Origin: Cylindrobasidium torrendii FP15055 ss-10
Lineage: Eukaryota > Basidiomycota > Agaricomycetes > Agaricales > Physalacriaceae
DNA: 64,000 bases
Assembly (NCBI GenBank): GCA_000934385.1
Contig: KN880528.1
Span: 1-64,000 of the forward strand
Direction of reading: 5' to 3'
Shown here: piece by piece, positions 11,805 through 23,827 of the stretch
How the letters are laid out: each line of letters opens with the position of its first letter
Position numbering within the stretch: position 1 is the stretch's first letter
Made by a program: the position numbers and the translations under genes
The notes under the pieces: model-generated
What the model was told of the DNA's origin: nothing
Seen by the model: the letters and a program-made list of their open reading frames with translations, nothing else
The model's database searches: none

Positions 11805-13740
11805 ATGTCCTACACTGAAGATCCAACAAAGTCTTCGAGTTCGCACGATGCTCCGGCGGCTCCAGTAGTCCCAGTCAAGAGGAAGTGGTATTACACTACT
11901 TTGGCGCAGGCTTTGGTGGTTGGCGCTGGTGGGTTGGTTTTGACCGTCTAGGCTTGGCTCATCGTCCGCGCCCAATTTTGTAGTTGCATTCCTCGCACCT
12001 GGCATGTACAATGCTCTGGTACGAGATTACCAGCTTTGACATCGCGTAACCTGCTCATAATGTAATAGAGCAATCTGGGAGCGGGAGGGCTCGCTTCAGC
12101 AGATACCTGGAACAAGGCAACTGCACTCTTATTTGGTGCGTATACACGCCATGCCCCCAAACGTCCATCTCTCACACAACTTCTCAAGGCTTGATGTGTG
12201 TAACGTGCGTCTTTGGTGGCATTTTCATCAACCAATTTGGCCTGCGCTGGTCACTGTCTGCCTCCTCGATATTTTACACCATCTATGCGGCTTGTAGGTT
12301 TCTAGCCTCCCGACGTGAGTCCACTAGCCTGATGATGAAATACATAGCGTTGTACGAGAACTCGAGGAGCGGGAATGAATGGTTCTTGATCTTTGCCAAT
12401 GCACTCCAAGGTATCGGTGCTGGTGTGTTCTTCGCAGCTGAAGGAGCAGTACGTGAACCATATGTGTGCTAGCTGTGTACCATGTATGCTAACGTGACTT
12501 GATTCATAGGTTGTAATAGGATATCCTGAGCCACACAAACGAGGACGATATATCTCTATTTGGATTGTCATGCGAAATCTTGGGCCAGTCGTCGGCGGTG
12601 CAATTCTGTTGTCGCTCAACAAGGATGCCAGCAGTAGCGGATCAGTTAGCCTTAGTGCGTACCAAATCACACACCCGTACCAAATTTGCTTACATTGATA
12701 TCAGACTCATACTTGGTGTTTGTCGGGATTATGTGCAGTGCACCATTTGTTTCTTTGCTCCTTGCTGCACCGGAAAAGGTGCAGAGGTCAGACGGGTCGA
12801 AGGTTGTGCTCCATAAGACGACATTCAAGACCGAACTGAAGGCTTCGTGGAGGTTTCTGAGCTCTCGAAAGGTACCTCCCCTCATATGCTCCCCGTTGCG
12901 CGCTTACTGACAAACTCTTGCATTCAGATCCTGCTGTTGATCCCGCTTTTCTTCGTTTCCTGGTTTTCCGACAGCATGGTCAGCAACTATTCAGCCAAGT
13001 ATTTGTCTGTCAGGGCGCGCGCGCTTTCTTCTTTCCTGTCACCGTTCGCAGGCAACATCGGTGCGGTTGGTCTTGGATGGTGGCTCGACAGCAAGTTTAC
13101 CACACGCCGTAATCGCGCGCTCCTCGCCTTTAGCTTCATCATAATTTTGTAAGGTCGCGCTCAAAGTCCTTCCTGCGGTTTCCTTAACATCTCACAGCCA
13201 ATTTGCTCTATGGATTTGGACAAGCGTGAACATCAAGGACTTCTTGGTATCCAAGCCCAAGTTCGACTGGTCAAGCACAGGATTTGGACGTGCCTATGCT
13301 CTCATCTTTTTCTGGTTCTTCGAAGAGTTCATCTTTCAGAGTTTCCTGTATTGGTTGACCGGCACTTGTTCGTATATCTGCCCAGGCTCTCTTAGTGTGT
13401 TTACACTGACCAATCATAGTGACCCATGACCTTCACGAGCTCGTTCACGTCACAGGCATAGTCAGAGGTATTGAAGGCGCTGGTCAGGCCGTTGCCTATG
13501 GCATTGAAGGATCTGGCGCGTCACCCTGGGTGCACATCGGCTTGAACGTTGGGTACGTTCAGCATTCTTGCATTTTACAGTCACAGGGAGTAGGACTGAT
13601 CTTTTCATAGACTTGTTGGGCTCTCGATTTATCCTGCGTATTTGGTCATCAAGGATATCCCCAATACCGAAGCCGTCGCGCATGAAGCCTTCGACGAACA
13701 AGGGAATAAAATTGAACGGATTCAGGATGCGGTTGTGTAA
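11805..13740 (+). CDS. UNC93-like major facilitator superfamily transporter
   Basis: Integral membrane protein with about 11-12 hydrophobic segments spread over many exons. It opens MSYTEDPTKSSSSHDAP with a hydrophilic cytosolic head, followed by helix 1 (LAQALVVGAVAFLAPGMYNAL, split by an intron). The glycine-rich first-repeat pattern is characteristic of UNC93/DUF895 fungal proteins: AFLAPGMYNAL, FGGIFINQFGLRWSL, ANALQGIGAGVFFAAEG. A cytosolic loop near ERIQ-type charged sequence ends the protein, with a TAA at 13738-13740. Fungal members are putative ion or small-molecule transporters without assigned substrates. The divergent dioxygenase suggests, but does not prove, a shared pathway. The gene looks intact. 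Confidence 0.85.
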
Positions 13741-13822
13741 ATATGTGTAATGGGACTACTTCTCCAGTCGTGCTTGGCAGTACATTGGATTTGGGCTAAT
13801 GTTGTTGGACATGTGCGTAGCC

Positions 13823-15457
13823 CTACGAGAGAGGTATACGTTTTCGTACGTCGTTCAGGAATAATGACACCTGCACCTCGCTGCTCCGCAACAATTTCAA
13901 TAGGTCAACTGCTGCAGAGATGGATTCTTCGCGGATTTCCGCAGGCGCTGCCAGTACAAACAGACGGACTGTAACTTTCTTTAACCCGGTACTTTCGTGA
14001 CCCTTAGCTCTTGCACAAAGGGCTGCCCCAAGTTCACGAGCTGTTGTGAAGCGCAAGCCGTGCTGCACGAGGACAATGGAGCGAAGACGCGGGAAGAACA
14101 TCCCTGCCATGTTGTTGACTCTCGCCTGCGGACGCAACAGCGGCACGAGCAGGCCGAGTTGGTCGTTGTTATTCGGGATGACAAGGCTTTCGACGTTGTC
14201 AAATTTGAACAGGAGGAGGCGGAACGAGTTGAGTGAAGCAGATGGGTGCCCGATCAGATCTTGCAGTTTAAGATGCCGAACTCGTCCTGCGTTGTTCAAC
14301 ATGCGCGTGAGGTCTTCAATGTCCCAGAGCCCTCTCAGCACAAGGGTTTCGAGTGAAGGGCAGATAAGACAGCGTGGCAAGCCTGGCGACATGTTGCAAA
14401 GCTCCAGCGTGGTGAGCCTCGGGAGGACGGCGGTGAGACCGGGTGGCCAATCTGAGATGGCGCGTCTGAAGTGGGAAGGGAGGCCGCGATACAAGAATTT
14501 TTGGAGATTGATGCACAGTCTCAGCATTCGTACAAGATCGCTGCTGCTGCTTGAATGTACATCAATTTCAGTGAGCCTGGACCACACCATGTTGACTTGG
14601 GAGGGATCAAGGACAATGCTGTCGTGTCGCGCTGTGGGACTGATTGCGCAGCACAGACGACGAAGCTGAGGACAATCAGACACGACTTTGAGAGCAGTGG
14701 TGCTATCTATAGGAGGATTGACCCATCCTGCTGCTGCTTGACCAGTGAGCTCCGCCGGAGGCCGCCTTCGGGGGAAGATCACAATTGACAATTGCTGAAG
14801 TTTTGCGAACATTCGAAGTGTTGGAAAAGTGGCGAAACTGCTGACAAGTCCTTTGATGGTGAGGCTTGTCAGGAATGGGACAGATTCTTGTATGACGGGA
14901 TGGTAGGTTAATGGAACAGGGAGCAATAGTTCGACGGCGAAAGATGGTCCGCGCGCTCTTTTTAGAGCTAATTCAAGCGCATTTTGGGTCCTCATCGTCG
15001 AGTTGGAAACGTCCACCGGGTTCCACAGTGCAGGTGAGGCCAGACACAGGTTTCGCCAGCGTCGGCATACGGTGATAAGCTTTTGCGTGGATTCTTGGGG
15101 GCTGATTTTAAATTGATAATACGGTGGTTCAGGGGCCCGTATCAAGTGAAAGATGTCGAGCAGTACATCGGTGGGAAGAGAATGGATAGGACATAGCAAT
15201 GCCTGGTGCTGCCGCAAAGTGGCCTCGAGAGCATTCTTACGCGGCTCCGTGCTGCCTTCCATATTGTCCAGCACCCCTTGGAGGTGCTGTATGTAGGAGT
15301 GAAGTTGTTGTTTGAGTCCCGGACTCGCAGGAAAGAAGGATGCGCCTGAGGACAGGTACGCCGCAAATAAGAGCTCTGAAGACGACCGTTAATACTCTTA
15401 GACCACGACAGAATAAAGAGAGAGTGGCAACAGACCTGGGCTGTCCGCGATACTCAT
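13823..15457 (-). CDS. F-box-like protein with leucine-rich C-terminal region
   Basis: Two exons are deduced. Exon 1 is only 22 nt (15457 to 15436, MSIADSP plus one base). After a short phase-1 intron ending TTCAG, the second exon continues ELLFAAYLSSGASFF into a short coiled coil and the F-box: CPIHSLPTDVLLDIFHLI, then VCRRWRNLCLASPALW. The remaining 380 residues carry repeated Leu-rich, LRR-like segments. Proteins of this kind are the substrate-binding subunits of SCF ubiquitin ligases. The substrate is unknown. It belongs to the same family as the three F-box genes at 57.8-64 kb but is more diverged from them than they are from each other. No ATG lies at the start of the long exon, which supports the upstream 22-nt exon. 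Confidence 0.8.
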
Positions 15458-15725
15458 GTTGGTTGTGCGTGAAAGCGTAGAAAGCACGTGCCGTTTCCTC
15501 GATTTCGGGCACAAATAACAACAACAAATCCGTCGTCTACTGTACATAATAGCGCAGTAATAGCGTAGGGATGGAAAACGCACCAACAATGGGTGATTGC
15601 TGTTGGCTTGCAGCTGTGGCGTCGAGATCTGAACTCCCCGTTTGACGCTGTTTGGGAATTTCTAATTTGGAACGCACCGTGACTTGCTCTGTTCGCAACG
15701 CCGCTTATCCACGCACCGCGACGCC

Positions 15726-18700
15726 ATGGATGCCGACGCATCGCTCATTGACCGGCTCGTTGCCCAGACGAACCGCAATGGCGCGTACATCTTATATGTT
15801 GTGGCGTAGCATTGCTCATACCAATTAGCAGACGTCGACGCCAAAATAGATGCCTTCACGAAGCTACAGGTCGAATTCGAGCGCGGCGTCGAAGTTGGTG
15901 GAAGGATACTACACATCGGCGCGTACTGACCACAGTGGTAGATTACCGACCTCGACGGGCTCATCAACGCGTTCAAAACATGCATTCGTACATCGAATCT
16001 ACACCTCAGTGCCGCGACCCTCTCTGCGCTCCAGCCAGCCATTCCGCTCATTGTTGCACGACACACGCAAGCTCCACATGGTCGTTCGATTCCGTCGCCG
16101 TCTCTGTCATCCTCGACCTCCTCTTCATCATCGTTTATAGACGCCAGCTTACTGCGCCAATGCGTGAATGCTTTCCTTCCGACCGGCGGGCTGATTGAGA
16201 GACTTGGGGACAAGGAGAAGATACAGCTCAAGGCGCGCGAGAGCCTGGTGTTGCTCGGTGGATACGCATATCGCTCCGGTGGGGCAAGCTCGATGATGTC
16301 CACCGGCTCGCACAAAGGGCGCGGGCCAGAGACGCCTCTCGCCATATTCGAGCGTTTTCTACGCGAGAATGGGTTTGGTAGCAAGGTGTGGAAAGTGCGC
16401 GAGCAGGTGCGTTGCCCAGTACATTCCCCCCACATCAGCATGCTCAACAACCATTCAGTCCATCCTTACGCTCGTGCACATCCGGAAAACGCATCATACA
16501 TTTCCCCTTCGGCCATATTTGAGTCTACTAGTCGAATGCCTAGAGGACACCGACGCACATGTCCGAGATTGCGCTAGAATATCGGTTGTCGAACTGTTCA
16601 CTGGTCCCGCGGTGACCGATGCAGCACGCGCTGATCTCAAGAAGGAGCTCACCAAGAAGGGCGTCCGCAAGACGATCGTCGATGGCGTTCTCTCCAAGCT
16701 TCTCGGTGCGGGTAGTGGACCCCAGAGCCGCGATGGTTCAGAGGCAGGTGATGTAGGACCATCCGAACCCAAACAGTACATACCGCCAAGCATGCGCCTG
16801 CAGAACCGGCAGGTGTCGTCCTCTTCGACGCCCACCGCAGGACCAGCGCGAGCGCGAACAGCCAGTGCGACAAGTATACCCAGACCAGCAAGTCGCGCTG
16901 CTGCAGCCATGCCAGCCCCACCTCTCGCTGAGCATCCGGCCCAGTCCTCGGCCGCTCCCACACCACCACCTTCACAATCCGAATTGAAGGCAGTTTACGT
17001 ATGTTTTGCACATTTCATCCTTTCGTTTTCCTTATCCTGCGTAGATCGCATCTGCTCGAGACATGGAGCAAGAGTTCGCAGGCATGCGAGCAGCGTTCGA
17101 GGTACAAATAGTCAGATCCCCTCACTCAGTTTCTTACGGCTAAATAGGGCAAAGAGACGGAACACAACTGGGCGGCCAGAGACCATTCAATTTCTCGCGT
17201 GCGGGGCATGTTGAAAGGTGGTGCGCATAGTCGATACTTCGACGTATTATTGGCGTGCCTCAAAGATGGCTTCTTACAAGACTCTCTCAAGACCGTGAGT
17301 GGTTACTTACGATGTCACAAAACATCCTCATTGTTGTTACAGGTCGCCAGTTTGCGCACAACAGTAGCTACTAACTCGTGCAACTTATATTGCGAACTTG
17401 CGGTGGCCCTTGGGCCAGCCTTGGATCCCTTCTGTGATCTCCTTCTGAACCCTCTCCTTAAGATGGCCGGCTTCACGAAGAAGATAACAGCGCAAGAATC
17501 ACAAGCCGCCGTCACTGCTATTATCACTCACACCTCTGGCACACCGCGAATATTCCTGCCACTGCTGTGGAATGCGACGCAGGACAAGAATGCGCAAGCG
17601 CGTATGTATGCAGGAAATCACTTCAAGCATTACCTGGAGGCACACTGCCAAGAGGGCAGGTATACCGTGGAGCATGCCGGCGGGGTGGAGACCTTCCAAA
17701 AGATGCTCAAGAAGGGCCTCACAGATCCCAATCCTGGTGTCAAGACGCTTGCACGCCAAAACTTTTGGCGTTTCCACGGAATCTGGCCAGATGAAGGCGC
17801 TGCCATGCTGGGGGCGCTGGACAATACCGCTCGCAAACAGTTGGAGAAGGCTTGCCCCGATCCAAATATTGCGGCTGTTGTTGTACCCACGGCACCCCCG
17901 CCATCAAAGAAGAGCAGTGTGGCTGCTGCTATCGCGGCCAGTAGGGCAAAGGCCAAGTCAATTGCCACTTCGCCACCGAGTCTGCGGCATCAGGCGACTG
18001 CAGCTACGCAGGCTGCCACGCAAGCAAGACGGTCTAGCTCGCCTTCTCTTCCTCGCATTCGGCCTTCGTCTCCTTCATCTCCTTCTGCCCGTCCCCGCAT
18101 AGTGTCCAGCCATAGCATCCCTGCTTCACGAACCCCTGCAAGCTACAGTAATAAGTCGCAGAGTCCACCGCCGTCGCCTCCAGCCGCACGCATAGCTGCC
18201 GCCCCACGTTCGCCAGAATCTAACCGACGAAGAATTTCGTCGTCGTCTCCACTAGCGCCTCTAGCACCAAACTCCAATACACTTCACCGTGCAATGCGCA
18301 CGGCGTTGCCACGATCCCCTGCTCCCGAATCTCCATCGGCCAACCGGGCGACGACTTTCATTCCTGACGCGCGAATGTCTATATTCATGCCAGAAAATGA
18401 TGACGCCGACGATACCCTCCTTTTAGCACAAACCATTCCTGTGCCAGACCATGACAGTGATTCCGATATGGATCTTATGTCTTTTTCTTCTCCCCAACGA
18501 GCCCCGCCTCCGCCAAAATCAAACTCACAGACGTTGTCAATGTCACCAAAGTCATTCGACTCGCGACCGCCTCATGGATTCTCGAATGCGCTCTCGTCAG
18601 AATCCATGATGGACGTGGGGAGTGGCCAACCCATTGTAGAGGATGCGATGCGTGCTCGAGCTGAGCAGGCGGAAAGTGCCGCCGAACGTCTACTCGAGTT

Positions 18701-20141
18701 GGTAGAGCCTGAAGACGACATGATGCTTTTGGCGGGAAAGAATGGGCACGGGTCGACGTTGTTCGGGACGAATGGGCATGCGTTGACTTCGCCGAATGCC
18801 AAGGGTACAAAACCACCGCCATTGCAACCTCAGCAACTGAATACCCCTGCGACGCCAATGAACCGGACGTCCAGCGTGATGCGGCAGGCTGCGTTGTTCA
18901 AAGATAGTCCCCAGGCAAAGGGGCATTCTCCTTCGCTGATGGACGTCTTGCAGCAGGACCACAGACAGGACGTTGGCTGGTGGTTGAAACGGAAAGCAGG
19001 TATGTATTGGTTCCCTTTCCGCGATTCCTGCATTGACAGGCTCTAGTCGTTGCGCGTGCTGAGCGTCTGGATACTCCGGAGTCTCGAAATGGCCTGCCTC
19101 AGTTGAAGAGTTATCTCGACCAATTGGAGTGTGGTGAGGTGGATATCGAGGTGCTACAGCAGGTTGCGATCTACTGTATTCTCCATCCATCAACCGAACC
19201 AAGTCCGATGAGCGGGGAATTTGGGTCGCCGTTCAACTCGATAGAATCTATCCCCAGCCTGCATGCAGAAATGTGGGACACGGATAGGACGTTCGATCGG
19301 CTGTTCAAAGTTGTGGGACAAGTACTAGATCCTGCTAAAGTCAGTCGACGTGCTTTCTCCTCCACTTGGAGATACATGCTGACAGCTATATGCTTCCCCA
19401 GGATGAGGAGGTGATTGAGTATGGCCTCATCTTGTTGTGGGAGATGTTGGATCACCAAGGGCCTCAGGTGGAAGGTCGGGAGACAGACGTCTTCGCATGG
19501 CTGCTGCAGATACGGTATTGCAGTAAGACTAAGGTGCGTATCTATGATGTAGTTATTACTGGGGGCGTAACTCATAGCGTGCATAGATTCTCGAAGCGAC
19601 GAACACGATTCGGGATGCATTGACCTCAAAGATCGACCCTGTTTATGGGTTGACGACAATGCATGCCAGTCTGAAGTCGTTCCGCACAGAACCATTCCCG
19701 CCATATTCGAATGAGGATGTAAGGAGCTCGACCTTTGCCTTTGGCCTGATAGCTTTGGGCAAGTTTATTCTCCGCCTTCCCGCTGAGATTGCGGAGGAAG
19801 AAATTCCGCGGATTAGTGGAACGCTCGTCGAGGTCAGTCGACTTTCTCACCATGATGCCTTTTTCTAACTCTGCATGTAGGCGTTGAACGACAAGTCTTC
19901 CTTGGTCATCCGAGAGTCCGCCGCTGCGGTCATCATCGCTGCCCAAGTTGTCATACGAGACGAGTCGCAGCTCTTCGAGCTTCTCACTGGCCTGGCCGAT
20001 GAGAAGAAGAACTTGCTGACATACTTGTTCGATAAACACGGCGCACGGGGTGCGGCGACATTGAAGGGGGTGAATAGATTGGAGAAGGAGATGAGGAGAC
20101 TGGATACGCGCACGAGTATGACACCATCGCAGACGCTCTAA
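15726..20141 (+). CDS. CLASP family microtubule-stabilising protein (Stu1/Cls1 type)
   Basis: Long multi-exon gene beginning MDADASLIDRLVAQTNRN. It encodes an N-terminal TOG-like HEAT array (ITDLDGLINAFKTC, LSALQPAIPLIVA, then VNAFLPTGGLIERLGDKEK and VRDCARISVVELF). A linker contains a TSIP motif, a possible (S/T)xIP EB1-binding site, in a basic Ser/Pro region. The second TOG (CLASP_N) domain follows: NWAARDHSISRVRGML, LRTTVATNSCNLYCELAVALG, DPFCDLLLNPLLKMAGFTKK and RMYAGNHFKHYLE. A long Ser/Pro/Ala-rich basic region comes next, then C-terminal HEAT-like helices (GLIALGKFILRLPAE, FELLTGLADEKKNLLTYLFDKHG). CLASPs bind microtubule plus ends and kinetochores and promote rescue. The upstream F-box gene is divergent, 268 bp away. 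Confidence 0.88.
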
Positions 20142-20441
20142 GCTGCACATTAATATCTGGATGTGATATGAGACGGAGGTGTTTTTAGGATGGATACCGT
20201 TCCAGATGCGGTAGATGTATGTATGCTTTCGACACTACCTTATATCTGTCTTCGTGGCACCTTCACTGTATATGGATTATCATCGGGAGGATATTTGGAT
20301 GGAATGCGCTGTCTTCTGATTTTGAACGACATTGTCCCATTTGGGATAGGTTTTCCCACGGTTAACGTTGTACACGCCACGGAGTTTAAAGTGAACTTTT
20401 GTTTCTTCCTACGACTGACAACCCACTTTCTCTTCCTTGTG

Positions 20442-21674
20442 ATGCAGTCCGAGATTTCGATAGACGTCGGCGGTTTTCTCTGCTCGCCCAACGACTCATT
20501 TACCGCCTTCGGTGGACCATTTCGTAGCCCCCGCGCAGGAGTCTCTGGAAGTCAGCGACGGACGGGTCGCCGCGGACGCACAGAGCTTCTCGCTGACCTA
20601 CGAAAGGCGATTGTTGACGACGAAGCGGCGACGCTCTCTCTTCTTCGAGGATTCGATATAGGCGAGGACGTCGACTCGACCAATAACTCGTCAGCGTTTG
20701 AGGACTTCTTGCAGTTGACCGACTCGCTCGAGTATCCTTCTGTCGAAAACCAAACATCATTAGATTTCTCGCTTCCTGACCCCCGAACCAAACGCCCGCC
20801 GCCTCTGGATATCTCGAACGCAAGCTTGGCTGTCGAGCGGGACGCGTCGTTTACGCACCCGTTTTTGGCGACTCCCTTGCGCCTGCAGCACTTTCCGAAA
20901 CTCAGTCCGACCACGTTATCCTCGCTGCTGCGTTCGCCTGAGATGAAACCCGCAGACCTAGAAAACGTAGAAGACGAGAGCTTCGACCCACCGCCCGACA
21001 GCTTTGGATCTTCCAATAAAGAAAGTTCTATAGTGGCGGATACGAGTGGGAATTCGAAGGAGCTAGGGATACTAGAGGGATATTTCTCGCAGCCAGCTCG
21101 GGCCCCGCCAGCCATCATAGTAAAGTCAGCTCTCATGACGCCTCCGCCCACTCTCAAGTTGCCAGCAACCGAATTGCCTCTGGATATCGGTGTGCTCGGT
21201 GTCGGCCTGGAGGTAGAGACACCGTCGCCAGGGAAGACACTCGCGACGAGCCAGGATACTTTCTTGTCGCCATTGCCCTCACCGCCAATCGAAGAAGAGT
21301 CTGAGGACTTGATATCTGGCTCATATTTCTCTCATCGATACCCCGCTGTCCTGCCTGCGACTGTAAACCAATTCCGACGCGTCATTGGCGAGATGACGGG
21401 CAAGAAACCTTTGAAGCACCGTAGGAGTAGCCCGGAGGTCAGTGTTGTCACTGCATCGCCGACAAGCCTGAGTGCAGCATGTTCTCCAATACATCTTACG
21501 GAGCGGAAGTTCTCAAAGAGAAGAGCCGGATTTTTGGAGGTGGAGTTTGCTCAGCTGTTGCGCGACAGGGCGGCTGACGAGGAGGCGGAAGCGGAGGTGT
21601 TATACGACATGGCACAGAGGCTGAAGTCACTGGCGAAGAAACGAAGGGCTCTTGCCGAAAGAGTCCAGTCTTAA
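20442..21674 (+). CDS. Ser/Pro-rich protein, unknown function
   Basis: A single uninterrupted frame. I choose the ATG at 20442 (MQSEISIDVGGFLCSP). The open frame extends to 20190 but the extra N-terminus has the composition of non-coding sequence. The protein, about 410 residues, is mostly disordered in appearance: acidic, Ser/Pro/Leu-rich, with many SP/TP sites (possible CDK sites), then a basic segment (KKPLKHRRSSPE). The C-terminal 60 residues, from FSKRRAGFLEVEFAQLL, have strong helical heptads rich in Ala, Glu and Arg. I do not recognise the family. An intronless gene is unusual here. Its 5' end lies 300 bp after CLASP on the same strand. A role in chromosome or cytoskeletal biology would be speculation. 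Confidence 0.6.
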   Translation: MQSEISIDVGGFLCSPNDSFTAFGGPFRSPRAGVSGSQRRTGRRGRTELLADLRKAIVDDEAATLSLLRGFDIGEDVDSTNNSSAFEDFLQLTDSLEYPSVENQTSLDFSLPDPRTKRPPPLDISNASLAVERDASFTHPFLATPLRLQHFPKLSPTTLSSLLRSPEMKPADLENVEDESFDPPPDSFGSSNKESSIVADTSGNSKELGILEGYFSQPARAPPAIIVKSALMTPPPTLKLPATELPLDIGVLGVGLEVETPSPGKTLATSQDTFLSPLPSPPIEEESEDLISGSYFSHRYPAVLPATVNQFRRVIGEMTGKKPLKHRRSSPEVSVVTASPTSLSAACSPIHLTERKFSKRRAGFLEVEFAQLLRDRAADEEAEAEVLYDMAQRLKSLAKKRRALAERVQS

Positions 21675-21962
21675 AAACGTACCCACCGGAATGGTATGGT
21701 CATTGCGTTCAGCTGGTCTATGATGAACTTGATTTCTAAAGAGTTTGGGAAGCTATGAGCTTGACGAAGGGAGGGTGTTGCAGGGGCAAAAGGTATTCAT
21801 CCTCTGCTCAATATGATGTTAGTTGCTGTGTATTAGTATTAAGTAATAGGGTGAATCAAGTCTAATTCCCTAGGGTCCAAGCCATCGAACCTCCTGCTCT
21901 TGAATCGTCTACTAGAAATCTCTTTCGCAACCATTTTTGCGTGAATACTATGGACTCCTGTC

Positions 21963-23530
21963 TTAACCTTCGGGGGTGTCAGCATGAAGCAAACGTACAG
22001 CGATAGTAGAGCCAATGAACATACCAGGTAAAATAATCCCAGACCAAGTGTACTTCGTATCCTAAAGAGGGCACTATTAGTTCGAGTAAGCTACAATGCA
22101 AAACTAAATTACCACACAGGATCCAGAGCATCAGACCATAGCCATGCCGAGAAGCGTTTCCAATAAGAGGTATCGATCAGCATGTCGGAGGTGAGTCGAA
22201 TTCCTATAGCTTGAGCAGATGGACGGATTCCGAGAACATGTTGGGCCCATGGCCTATGCTCTGCCCCACGTTTCAAAAGCTCTCCAATGCAGCGCGATAC
22301 AACCGGCACAACAAGGGCCTGCAAGAAAGGACTGCTTTGTGCTTCGAGGAAAGCTTCAGCAGCAGCAGCGGCTGCGTTCTCGTTCTGAGGTGCTTCTGGT
22401 TGTGCAACCGGCGCCTGTCCCTCGGGATTTCCTCCTGCTTGGAGTTCAAGGTTGAGGTTGATGACACGATTGTTCGGGGCAGCGCCGGGCTCGCGGTTCC
22501 GGCGGAGTCTTCTGAGAGACTGGGATACTGTCCTGATGATCTCAGCGCAGATTCCAAGAGGGCCTGGGAAGAAGGCCGTTGTGAAAACTGTGCGATAGCG
22601 GTATAAATCGTATGCTACATTAGCGGCCCAGAGGATGAGGAAGAATTGACGTCCTGTCGGTGGCCAGCGAGGCTGTAGGATGTCAAAAGGGGTAGAGAAC
22701 ATGCGATAGTTAGCTCCGGGGACCGTGGACGCCAGTGCGGCCGTGGGTGCATTGCGAACGAGCTCGTTGCGGAGGAAGGTTGGGGGCTCAGAGGGAAGAA
22801 TGGCCATCCAGTCGAGAAGATGCCGCACGCGGAAGGGGTGCGCAGATGTAAGTTGGCGTGCAGCAGCAAGAGGGATGAAGAAGGAGCTCATCCAAGACCA
22901 GTTCGACGTATCGTCGGTGAGTAGGTGGTCAAATAACCTGGAGTACGTGAGCTGACTGTTTCTTCATTTTTGGGGATGCTAACTCTTCGCCAAAGAGAAA
23001 TTTGATGGCACTTGCGCCGTACGCTATCAACAGTCCATTGAGGGCTGGAGCATTGGTCAACAATCGTTAGCTTCGGAGAACAAGTCACGCACAACGTCCG
23101 ACGGCGGCAACACTTTTGTACAAGATGAGCCCCGTAAGTATTCTTCCACAGCCAAAGTCAATTATCATGTCGCCCAGCCGTATGATGATAAGAGGAAGTG
23201 ATGGTTGATATTCCATGTAGTATTGTGAGTTGCATTGGCTACATTTGGCGTCTTCATCCTCCGGCAAGGAATCGATGTATTGGAGCATGCAGTCGTTGTG
23301 TGCTACGAGCGTACAGGTACATGGATGTACCCAACCATCTTCGTCGGTTGTTGCTGTAGGCCGAGGTCAAAATGTACATTAGTGCGTACGCCAAGTCGAC
23401 CCACATTCATGGTAGTGCTCAGACTGGTGGCAAATGAAACAGTGGCGATCCTAAGTTATCCAATAAGTTCTCCGCTTCCCGCTTCTACGTCGCAGATTGG
23501 TCGTACCCTCAGGTCGTGAACGGTGAGCAT
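21963..23530 (-). CDS. RING-CH (MARCH-type) membrane E3 ubiquitin ligase
   Basis: Start at the ATG at 23530: a tiny exon (MLTVHDLR) joins DRHCFICHQSEHYHEC. A further intron leads to DEDGWVHPCTC, TLVAHNDCMLQYIDS and AKCSQCNSQYYMEY. This gives the RING-CH cysteine/histidine pattern CxxC, CxC, HxxC, CxxC. Hydrophobic segments follow (IIDFGCGRILTGLILYKSV and NGLLIAYGASAIKFLFG), then a 260-residue exon with more hydrophobic stretches and a run of alanines (AAAAAAEAFLEAQ). A final short exon ending TWSGIILPG with the stop at 21963 is inferred. If that splice is wrong the gene ends at 22109. The spacing between CxC and His (4 residues) is shorter than in animal MARCH proteins. The protein probably ubiquitinates membrane proteins, substrates unknown. 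Confidence 0.75.
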
Positions 23531-23827
23531 GATGAAAGCAAAGGGCCAAGTGGTGATCGGGAATTGCCGTGCACACGCGCCAGATACGTGCCGTGGTATG
23601 TGAAGAAATGGATCATTGTGATACGGCCACCAGTCAAAATGCAACAATGTAGGATTTTTGAGCATCACTGAGAGTATAGGACATACTGTTACAAGGTATA
23701 CGCTAAGGAGTGGACACAAAAACAAGATTAAGCAATGAGGGGGTGTACGGTAGTGCTCGGCGATTCTTTGCTACAAATGACTATACCACAGCCGCTCTCT
23801 GGTCTCCTTTAATACATGAGACCGAGA

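Noticed and set aside
16494..16961. Minus-strand frame inside the CLASP gene
   Set aside because: Ala/Ser/Arg-rich shadow of the Ser/Pro-rich linker of the plus-strand gene.
20190..20441. N-terminal extension of the 20442 frame
   Set aside because: Hydrophobic, Cys/Phe-rich, and without a better start context. It looks like promoter and leader read through.
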